A stretch of 29,804 bases of DNA from Apostichopus parvimensis (Eukaryota; Echinodermata; Holothuroidea; Aspidochirotida; Stichopodidae), in contig KN897859.1 of assembly GCA_000934455.1 (NCBI GenBank), forward strand, positions 1-29,804, read 5' to 3'. The notes under the pieces were generated by a model. That model was not told the DNA's origin, did no database searches, and was given only the letters and a program-made list of their open reading frames with translations. Made by a program: the position numbers and the translations under genes. This document shows, one piece after another, positions 1-8,634 of this stretch (positions are counted from its first letter, which is position 1; each line of letters starts with the position of its first letter).

Positions 1-85
1 ATAAGAAACTTTCAAAAGCTACATTCCATCATTTCCATGAACAAAAACTTATTATTTATTTCCTTCTTTTATTTTCTCACGTCAG

Positions 86-420
86 TTTCCACGTACAATC
101 AGCAATCACCGAGGCAATGTTCCAGCCAACTACCCCCAGTTGAGCCAGCGGTTGGTCTGACTCCCTCTTCGGCGATGTTCCCCTCCGGAGGACTGTCCCC
201 TTACAAACCACCTCACCCGACGCCACAAGATTCGCTAAACGCGTCGGTTCGACCAATAGAAACCTGCCCACCGAGAAACCGGCGGAGACGAAGCCGAACC
301 ATCTACAACGGTATGCAAATTAACGGTTTGGAAGAGTGTTTCAAGGTGAACCGGTACCCAGACATCGAGACCAGAGAAAACCTTGCCATGTATATTGGGA
401 TGAGCGAGGCTAGAGTACAG
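86..420 (+). CDS. Homeobox gene exon: N-terminal region and homeodomain residues 1-46
   Basis: The acceptor is the pyrimidine-rich tract ending in CAG at 83-85. The exon opens in phase 1 and ends in phase 0 at GTACAG|GTCAGT. It encodes a Pro/Ser/Gln-rich stretch, then homeodomain residue 1 at base 283 through Q46 at 420. An in-frame ATG at 37 would add a hydrophobic leader; that leader is simply the translation of the pyrimidine tract, so a splice acceptor is preferred over a start. Confidence 0.8.
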
Positions 421-3400
421 GTCAGTTTACATTTTTTTTGTAGTAATGTCAACACATATGCTAGATAGTCACGTAATGGTCACTCATTGTCAAGCTAGAA
501 CAAGCATTTTACTATACATCCCTCAAAAACAATTCATGTTCACAAATATTTCCTTTCCTTGAACAGATCCTAAATCTAACAAAGATATGTCAGTGGCTAC
601 AGTTATTTACATACCCATAATTAGTGATATCTTAATCGTTTAAATGTAGCACAGAAATGTCTGTTTGCGTCCCACACATTTAAATGTGAATTATTTATAT
701 TTTGGGTTTGAAAATTTCATGATTTGATACGCACTTCTTTTGTGGACTTCAAATGTAAAATTAATGTTATTCAGGGACATTTTCATTTCTGAAAGGATTG
801 AGTTTTGGTCACACCATACTATATGTAACATGCGGATCCACTATTCTATTTCTTTAACCTGTTCGGGGTTTCAATAACAAGAAGGGTTAAGACTTGTCCA
901 ATATTTAGTTAACTATAGCTTGGCGGAAGAGATACTCTGTAGGTTCCTTTTGCTTGAAATGAATATGAAAGCGTCATCGAGTTGTCCATTGAACCTTTTA
1001 TCTAGAGGCGTGAAACATTCAAAGCTCCTTGCTCTATTATCTTATGTCGCCTGTTTCCGGCTTTTCTTTTCAGCCATGAATTGGCTGTAAATATTTAACA
1101 ACAATTGCGCAATAAGCAATCTCCATTACACCCACCGCCTTTTAAAGGTCTTGCCTTCCAAATTTAAATATGCCAACATTTTGAAAAAGGCTACACATGT
1201 ATACCGAGGCTCATAGAATAATCCGTTTTGGGGCGAAAGTTATTCACAAATTTTGAGGAAATTCAAATTAGACAATAAAACATCCCACTGAGTAAAACCT
1301 GTTCTACTGGTAAACTAAAGTATTGACCATTTGGTGACCACTTACAGTACTATTTCTAGCATATTTATGACGTAATATTCAGCCTCCATTTACAGTTGTC
1401 ACATTGTTTTATACATGATTTAAAGCTAATGTATTCAAGTTTGTAAAACCATATTATTTTATTTACACATATATCCATGCATACATGAATTAGTTCGCAG
1501 ACATGTGCTGCTTCTAGGACAGCATTTTCTACCTCCTATAGTCGATAGTGTCATTTCAAGTTTCAATCAATCAGTCAATAAACTTTCATCGTGAAATCGA
1601 TGGGGATGACTAAAGTGTACAAGTAGTTAATAAGATTTCAGGCTTCTTCTTTTACATTTGTTAGTGAATACACTTGTGTCCGTCGCTTTGTTCCTATTGT
1701 TAATGGTGATACTTTGAGCTGCTGAAGACAGTTTAAGGTGTTAAGTTGCCCTCATAGAGGTCCTTCTCTAACTTGCCTGTCCTATTATATCATTACCTCC
1801 GGGTTATTTGTACAACTTTAAGTACTTATTAAAATCGAAACATTGAAGGTTTCTGTCAAATGTGGAGGTTGCTTCAAAACTTTCAAGAAGTTCGAACTCT
1901 AACGGACTTCAAAGTGAACACAATTAGTCTAAGCAACAGCACAAAGCAGTGTTTGTCACAGTTTTGAAATGAGGATGTATGGTCAAAGATTGTAGTATTC
2001 TATTATGTGTCTCAATGGACAATTTGCAAAATCTGTTGTTTTTTTCCTGTACTATACTCGTAAAGCCACTTAACTATTAATTCAGGTTTTTTTTTGTGTA
2101 TTAATTAAAATGTACGAAACGAGAATTTTTTTTGTTGCATCCGCCTGACATAGTAAATAATAATGAAAAGATTCGATGAAGTATAGAAAAGATTCAATGC
2201 TTGGCAAGATGTGTTTCTACCTTTGATCCTTCGTAAATACTAATTGATAGTGTAAAACTATTTAAATGGTAATAATATCAAAGGGAAATCCTTAACACGG
2301 AGAAAGCGCCCTCTCCTTGGAGGTTTCTTGAGAACTTTTTCAAAGCGTATGTATTGATAGATTACAGGCTTCTGCCAAATCCACCCTACGCTAACGTCGA
2401 CGCCAGGCGTGCTAATAATTCATGGCTAAAGCTTGTGAAACTGGACCGCGTCGACGTAGACCTATGTACGATCTTTTTTACCAGGGAATCCCCGCTTCCA
2501 CCCCCACCCTCCTATCCGGCCTAACGCTCTCTTCGAATTATCTTTCGTCTATCTCTGTTTCAATGCAAGTGTTTGGTATTTATTTCCTCTTCAGGTCTGG
2601 TTTCAGAATCGAAGAGCACGCATGCGCCGTCAAGAGCGCAGCACTTTGAGTATTGAAGAGGATCACGTTTCTCCTGGAGCCAAGGAAGCGACAAATGCCG
2701 ACAGATCCCGAGACGATGAGTGTCAGTCGGATGACGTCACAGGCTCAGATGACGTCAGCAGTGCTAGCAACGGCGAATCAATGAGCCGTGAGGAGGTGAC
2801 GTCAGAGATGGGTGGAGACGAGCATGAAGAGATTGATGTTGTGGGAATATCCGAAGAGGACGGTGAGTGATTGACTATTTATGGAAGGATTTCTAAATAC
2901 ATTACTTGTATAGATGGATTCTTCAATGTAAGATCTAAATATTTGGATTGATTGATCAATCAATTCCGAAGTATCGCATCAATTTTGTCAGAAGGGAAGG
3001 TGTGAAAATGGAGACTGATTGACCGCTGGAACACAAAACGGAAAACTTGTTGTGTCTTTTGTGTTAAAACAATCTGTAAAAACAATGACTAAACTTAAAA
3101 CTTCATTTGTCACCAAAAAAAAAGAAAAAAAAAGGGAGAAATAATGAAGCCCCATGAACATAGAAAGAAATTAACCGGCATGTAGTTAATCGAATATATA
3201 CATGGCAGTGTTGATGCCTGGCGCTGAGTGCAACGAAAAATTGGCTCTGTAACAAGCCGAATGGGTCATTAATAGTGTTCCCACGCCTCTATACGTAACT
3301 TGTTGACCCAAACTTCGACCAAGGTTACACAATGAAGGTAGGGGATTCCCGTGATGCAATACATCACTGCTACGTCAGCAAACCTCCAGATTCATACCAA

Positions 3401-3802
3401 CACGTGCACTTGTATTTATTTGTTTCTGGCTCTTCCCTTTTTTATAACACAGATTCGTGCAGGAGGAGTTCCGCATCTCTCGTTAGGCCTATTGTGACGT
3501 CAACACCCTCTGTATCATCTTTGGTAGGAAAACCTCTAGTCTCCATCCCACCGCCACAAGTTTGCACCAAGCCGTGTTGCTGCCCTCCTCTGGTTCTTCC
3601 CCAGTACCCACTCTTACAGCACCGGATACCGTCATCATCTATCCAGCTACCATACCATCCAGGGTTTTATTCCTCACAAAGAGCTGGAGTCCCACCCGTG
3701 TCATTATGGAATGCGCCACCAATCTTCTACAGCTTTCGTCCTTCGTTGGCCCTCCAGGTTCCCCGATCAAGTTTTCATGGTGCCCCGATGCCGTTCCGTT
3801 GA
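86..3802 (+). CDS. Q50 paired-class homeobox transcription factor, 5'-partial, three exons (86-420, 2595-2862, 3453-3802)
   Basis: Joining the three exons gives about 316 codons ending in TGA at 3800-3802. Seen: a complete 60-residue homeodomain, beginning RRRSRTIYN, with the helix-3 motif VWFQNRRARMRRQ. It has the invariant W48, F49, N51 and R53, and Gln at position 50. The intron between residues 46 and 47 is a common position in paired-class genes. Known: such proteins are nuclear DNA-binding regulators, and Q50 PRD-like factors favour palindromic TAAT sites. The tail is acidic and Ser-rich, then Pro/Ser/Cys-rich; I see no OAR motif, octapeptide or paired domain in the window. Helix 1 (GMQINGLEECF) and RRARMRRQ are divergent, so I do not assign a family (Mix-, Sebox- or echinoderm Phb-like are guesses). 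The first exon or exons are probably left of the window, because 49-85 reads as a pyrimidine tract plus AG acceptor. Confidence 0.85.
421..2594 (+). other. Homeobox intron splitting the homeodomain (2174 bp)
   Basis: It is bounded by GTCAGT and a TTCCTCTTCAG acceptor. It is AT-rich, and I see no exon-like reading frame, RNA gene or clear repeat. The short open frame at 2422-2649 merely runs through the acceptor into the exon in the wrong frame. Confidence 0.75.
2595..2862 (+). CDS. Homeobox gene exon: homeodomain residues 47-60 and acidic tail
   Basis: The acceptor is TTCCTCTTCAG|GTCTGG. The exon starts V47-W48-F49-Q50-N51, completing recognition helix 3, and homeodomain residue 60 ends near 2636. 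The rest is a Ser/Asp/Glu-rich acidic segment (for example SDDVTGSDDVSS, then EEVTSEMGGDEHEE) of the kind seen in transactivation regions. The donor GACG|GTGAGT leaves phase 1, which matches the next exon. Confidence 0.88.
2863..3452 (+). other. Second homeobox-gene intron (590 bp)
   Basis: It runs from the donor GTGAGT to the acceptor AACACAG. It contains an A-rich low-complexity run around 3114-3135 and no other recognisable feature. Confidence 0.75.
3453..3802 (+). CDS. Homeobox gene terminal exon: Pro/Ser-rich C-terminus and stop
   Basis: The acceptor follows a pyrimidine tract, TTTTTTATAACACAG|ATTCGT. The phase-1 G of the previous exon plus AT makes GAT (Asp), and the frame stays open for 116 residues to TGA at 3800-3802. 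The segment is rich in Pro, Ser, Tyr and hydrophobic residues, with KPCCCPPLVLPQYP and a C-terminal HGAPMPFR. No OAR motif is visible. A frame shadow runs to 3834 but does not match the splice phase. Confidence 0.8.
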
Positions 3803-4147
3803 GATGCTTAGTCTCATTTGATGACTTTCCTTGATGCCTTCGCCAGGAAGACCCGGTACTCACCGGCTCCCTGAATTCATATTCCGATGACAACGAGAGC
3901 CGTAAGCCTGGCTCTGAAATAGTGACTTTCCAAATGTCCACGATACAACGAGCATGGAATTATCTTCATGCTGTGCACCCTTTAAATGGTGAAAATGATA
4001 TTCTTAAATCGACTCTCTGAGGCACTCCCATTCGTGCTTGAGCTTTTCTTGAAGAAATATCTTAGAAATATATAGAGAGAAAATTGGGCAAAATGGAACC
4101 TATACTGGTTTATTTTAGTACCAATTATCCAACGACAATTATATTTT

Positions 4148-4153
4148 AATAAA
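4148..4153 (+). terminator. Candidate poly(A) signal of the homeobox gene
   Basis: This is the first AATAAA on the + strand after the stop codon, about 345 bases downstream, a plausible 3' UTR length. No transcript evidence is available. Confidence 0.35.
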
Positions 4154-4229
4154 AAGAAAATATGTATTGTGGTATTGTTCACGGTTATACGTTGTTACAT
4201 ATTGTGATGTTTTAGTATGATTTCAACAG

Positions 4230-4281
4230 ATTTCATTGGAGGAGGTGGAGGTGAAGTGGGGCGGCGGTGGCGGGGGCGGGG
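4230..4281 (+). other. G-rich exon-like block / G-quadruplex-prone tract
   Basis: Purine-rich GGAGGAGGTGGAGG is followed by repeated GGGGCGG units. The block is preceded by TTTCAACAG and followed directly by GTAAGG, so it looks like a small exon with acceptor and donor. One frame would read Gly/Arg-rich. It lies after the homeobox stop, so it could be a 3' UTR exon, a G-quadruplex element or chance. Confidence 0.3.
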
Positions 4282-6954
4282 TAAGGTCCGATACTTACTT
4301 ATTTCACTAGCTAATGATTAGTTTTATGTATCAATACGTGATTAATACTAGTGATTTATTAGTCTTACACATAGCTTGCCTGATTCTTCTTCTTCTTTTT
4401 TGACGACAAATGAGTTCTTTCATAACCATTTGCAGCTGTGCACTATATTTGCCAAAACAATCATTTTTTTTTTAAATTTCTTTCAATCATTCAATCACTT
4501 TCCACTACATTTGCACGGACTTGCCTTGTATTTAGCTTTTCTGATTTTATTCTGACATATCCGATGATCTTTTTATCATTTTGCAATTCTTAATATTTCT
4601 GCACGCTTTCGAATCTTTAAATAGAAGAGGTAAATTTTGCTGGTTAAGTAACAGCTAGATTCAAGTAGCGAAATGACAACGCTGTAGCGATGTCTTTTTT
4701 TGTCTCTAACTTCAAAACAACGCAAGCTGAAGCTATAAAAGTATTTACAAAATGTCAAACTGTATCGAAATAGTCCTAAGGTAGCATACACCTATTAAAT
4801 GCCTAATCAACTTACACACTAAGTCAAGGTGGTCTTTAAGTCTAGATTGAGGTTCTCACGTTACCCAACACTGGATAGCAGCTGACAAGTTGCCCATTCA
4901 TGACACCATCAGTTTTCCGTATTATGACCAGGTAGGGTTTTTGCTATGAGAGCCTAAAGTTTTAGTCTTTTGTATAGTATTACCAAGTCTGTCGAGATGG
5001 AGCTGAAGAGTCGGGAAGGTTACAGCCTCGGGGCCCAGAGTCAATTAGGGTGCACAGGGGAATATGGGATCAAGAATAACGTATTTTTAATTTTATTATA
5101 TTTAGGCGAAAACTCCCAAAAGTGGACATTGTCCGCGGGTGTCAGTGTCATTGAGTGGGTCTCTTTTTCTAAGTCTTGAATTATCCAATCCCTTCCAAAA
5201 AATATCTTTCTTCTTATATACTTCTGTACGTTCAGACCTCTTACCCGTTTGTAATATTTATTTTCTATTTTCAAAATGTAAACGTCACTACGTACGTTTA
5301 TCAATTTGTATAACAGCACTTTCCTTGTATATATTGTAAATGAATAACGACATTTCCATGCCCTTCACACAAATGTATCATTGTAACAGTTTCTGTGAAA
5401 AATAATTAAATACAGTAAGAAGTACATAAAGTTTCAACTTTTGTTCATATTATTATTTTTATGTGTGCTTCCTATGCAAAGTAATTAATAACCAAAGCCA
5501 AGTCGAGCCGTTTCAAATCCAAGGGTTTGGGATATACAAACGGTTTTGTAATAAAATATAAAACACTTTCTCCACTTATTCCAAAAATGTAACAACTTTT
5601 GTAATATAAAGTCACTTGGCCTAATTTATGAAAGAAAAAAAAAAGCACATTCCATAAGTTTTGATATAAATCAAGCTAAGAATTTTTTAACCATAACATA
5701 TCAATTTTCTTACAAAATTATTAAGCTATGACTAAAGTTGGTAAGAGAATTACTTTTTCTTTCCCATTGACTTCCATGCGAATCTCAAAAGTGAAAAACC
5801 CTCACCACTGTCATAGAACACAAAGGTGACCATTAGTTAAACAGTAGTTACTGAGAGATATTGTCAAGCACCGATCGCTCTCAGTTTGAAGATCAAAAAA
5901 AAATTGATATTGAAAAATTAAAAATTAACTTTTGGCCTAAAGTTATTCTTCATAATTCCTTTGTACTAATTTGTACTAATTAACAAATACAACAAACAAA
6001 AGGGCACAAGAGTAAAGAAGCAAAACACAACAGGTTGAATTTGGTACACAATATTTCATGATTTAATTCTGTACAAAAAACATTACAAGTAGAAATGTAG
6101 ACATATAATTCAAATAAACTTTGTAATAAATATATAAACTTTTAAGGTAAAAAATGTAGTTTATTGCAAGCACACACTTTAAAGAAAACATCACACTGCA
6201 CACACTATATACAAGAAATAAACAAGAAAATATACAAGAAATTATTCTTTTCTGCACACACGTCCATATATGGAGAAACAGGTTCTCAAATTATATATAG
6301 AAATTTTAAGAAATGCAAACATTGTTAAAAAGTATATAAAGCTCCCCTGGCTAGGCTTGCATTCAAATCTGCTGATAACTGATTGGTAAAATAGTAAATA
6401 TGCAAATTAGTGTTGAATTTGCCTATAACCAGTCATACTGTAATACAATAAAATTGGAAACATCATCACTGTCTTTTCTGAAAGGATTGGTAATATTTGC
6501 ATAAGGTTTGCAAATGAAGTAAAACACCAAATTTTATCGGCTTTATAATGTTAAAGAATACTCGCTAATAATAAGCAACCAAATGATTGCATATTACCTC
6601 ATAGATCTCTTTGTCTGAATGATATGTATGCATTTACATTCACAAGTAATAAATAATGCTCACCTTTATGTGACTACTGCAGATGGATGGCCTACCCAAC
6701 TGGTGAGACTGCGTATGATTTCAATAAGGAAATGGACAGTCAGCATATAACAAAGAATTATGGCTCTTCATATCTGACAGACAATGAACCCTTCACCACT
6801 AAAACAACTTCCCATTTGATTAGTTGATCTGCAGAAGTCCCCCCCCCCCCTACACATCCACTGATTCTTCAATGTTGGTGAGCAATGCCCTTTGAAAGGT
6901 CACCACGACCACCAACAGCCCTTCATAGACAAGCCATTGATGGTCACTTGTCTT

Positions 6955-7093
6955 CATACTCCAACAATTGCATCATACCATACATACTCCAACAATTGCA
7001 TCATACCATTCATACTCCAACAATTGCATCATACCATTCATACTCCAACAATTGCATCATACCATTCATACTCCAACAATTGCATCATACCAC
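6955..7093. repeat. 28-bp minisatellite, five copies
   Basis: Copies beginning CATACTCCAACAATTGCATC start at 6955, 6983, 7011, 7039 and 7067. They are nearly identical and differ mainly in the last bases. Because 28 is not a multiple of 3 and the unit lacks stops, the array is open in three + frames, which explains several overlapping small open frames. Confidence 0.95.
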
Positions 7094-7646
7094 CCTCAAA
7101 GAAAGCCTCCTTCCATTGATAGTTTAAATGTCTACTTTAGTCTCCTCAGTTTTAAAGAATTTACTTGGAGAATTTAATAGATCCGTTTTAAACAACTTCT
7201 TTGCAAACCCCTCACCAATCAATAACATCACGAACCATTGGTGGGAGGATCGCTATCCTTGAATTGGTAACAAGTCTCATCACGTCATTTTACACGACTC
7301 CGATAAGACCTTGTCATAAATGAAGAGATGATCTTGGTCTTTGTCGTCTGATACTCGCAGCCATCTCTGATCCTCTTCGGAATCCTCCCGATGAGTAAGG
7401 TCTCCTGTTTATTGTCAATAGTTTACCCTCCTCCTCCTCTGGTTGGTGGGGCCGGCACCCCTGCCTCCTCGGCAGGAAGCTGGAAGTCTCTTCCACGATA
7501 AATCCTGAAGATCTGCTACGATTCCTTGACGTCTCATATTGATTCGATTCCGCTGAAGGGATTTGAAAGACAAGAAATGATCAAACGTTGTAGTATAACT
7601 CCCATCGTGTCCAGGAAAGTGTTGGATACACTCCCATTACCACTGA

Positions 7647-7671
7647 GGGGAGGGGGAGGGGGTGGAGAGGG
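7647..7671 (+). other. G-quadruplex motif
   Basis: Runs of 4, 5, 5 and 3 guanines are separated by 1- to 6-base loops (GGGG-A-GGGGG-A-GGGGG-TGGAGA-GGG). This meets the usual sequence pattern for an intramolecular G-quadruplex on the + strand. Confidence 0.6.
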
Positions 7672-8192
7672 TACAAAAATTGCAGCTTTTTTGTTGTTGA
7701 TAATTACAATTATAAGTCTTTTGAGGTTAACTGGATGTAAAAATTTTGTTTTTGTGATAATACTAATCATGACAATCATAATAATAATAATCATAATAAC
7801 ACTATTCTTATATAGTGCAACACACAAATTCCATCTTACTTGCGCTAAGAAAATGAGGACAAAGTACCAGACAGAAAAACTATAACATTGAGAATAGCGG
7901 AGTCTTAAGTTATACTTCATAGTTAGGTACCGATTCAGTATCTTTAACTTGGAGAGGCAGACATTACCACAGAAGGCAGAAGAAGACTGAACAGCAGGAT
8001 ATAAACCCAGACTTTGTGGCTACAGCAATAATGAAAAGATATTCAAAAGACTCTCAGCTTCTCCATTCTTTCAAATTAATGCATTAAGTAATTCAAATTA
8101 ATTCATTAAATACTAAGACAGCCAACAGATCATCCAAACCACGATTGCTTCCACTGTTCAATTTGTAGGTAAATCTATTATTTCTTAGTAAT

Positions 8193-8198
8193 TTTAAT
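8193..8198 (-). terminator. Candidate variant poly(A) signal of the FN3-thioredoxin gene
   Basis: ATTAAA on the - strand lies about 300 bases past the TAA stop at 8501-8503. I saw no AATAAA on this strand between there and 7900; the nearest is about 1.1 kb past the stop near 7407-7412. Confidence 0.25.
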
Positions 8199-8500
8199 TC
8201 CCAAAACATTGATCACCTTAATAATTTTCATTTTGTAAAACATATGACAAAGTCAGTTTATACTGATTTTTCCTCAATGAATGAATTAAGTTTTTCAACA
8301 AAGTTCACGTAACGTGTGATGAAGGGGTATCACATGTAGTAAGACATTCCTCATGTCACTAAATATCGACATAACGAAATTCAACATAACGAAATTACCA
8401 AACAATCCTACTATTCTTGACTTTCTCTATTATTGCTAATTGTCTCATTATCAAAGCTGTTTACACAGCACCTGATGGTGATTTTGATTCCATAAATTAG

Positions 8501-8634
8501 TTAGACTTTTCTCTCACCAGGGTTCGATTGCTTCTTTAAACTTGTTCGGCAACATTCATTTATCTTCTCATCTAATAAAATGTTGAAATCCTCCAGTTGT
8601 GTAGCTGGAAGAAGACCTCTCCACACCAGGTAAC
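8501..8634 (-). CDS. Exon 24: thioredoxin C-terminal helix and stop
   Basis: Acceptor CCTTTTCGGTTAG|GTTACC; phase 1; 45 codons to TAA at 8501-8503. It encodes GYLVWRGLLPATQLEDFNIL, which continues the preceding strand and matches thioredoxin's last strand and helix (compare E. coli VGALSKGQLKEFL). A basic, Ser-rich tail ends ERKV. Confidence 0.85.

Larger units (their letters stand above)
3803..8500. other. Interval between the two converging genes
   Basis: It holds 3' UTR-like sequence, the G-rich block at 4230-4281, a poly-C run at 6839-6850, the 28-bp minisatellite at 6955-7093, a G-quadruplex motif at 7647-7671 and ATA/ATC-rich simple sequence at about 7758-7800. The open frames here are short, overlap on both strands, or come from repeats. 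I see no gene I can support. Confidence 0.65.

Noticed and set aside
37..85. ATG at 37 with a hydrophobic leader (MNKNLLFISFFYFLTS) as the start of the homeobox protein
   Set aside because: The leader is the translation of a pyrimidine-rich tract ending in CAG, i.e. a splice acceptor, and a signal peptide makes little sense on a homeodomain protein. It is not excluded as a true start.
6700..6828. LTDNEPFTTKT-like peptide resembling the SDNG region of a retroviral-type integrase
   Set aside because: The match is a handful of residues in a short frame with no neighbouring integrase or reverse-transcriptase motifs. Probably chance or too decayed to call.
7314..7496. Arg/Glu-rich open frame on the - strand
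   Set aside because: Short, no family pattern, no consistent splice sites; lies downstream of the FN3-thioredoxin gene's stop.
7526..7920. Hydrophobic open frames on both strands (119 and 128 aa)
   Set aside because: They come from ATA/ATC-rich simple sequence and the G-rich tract, overlap each other antisense, and show no domain or splice context.
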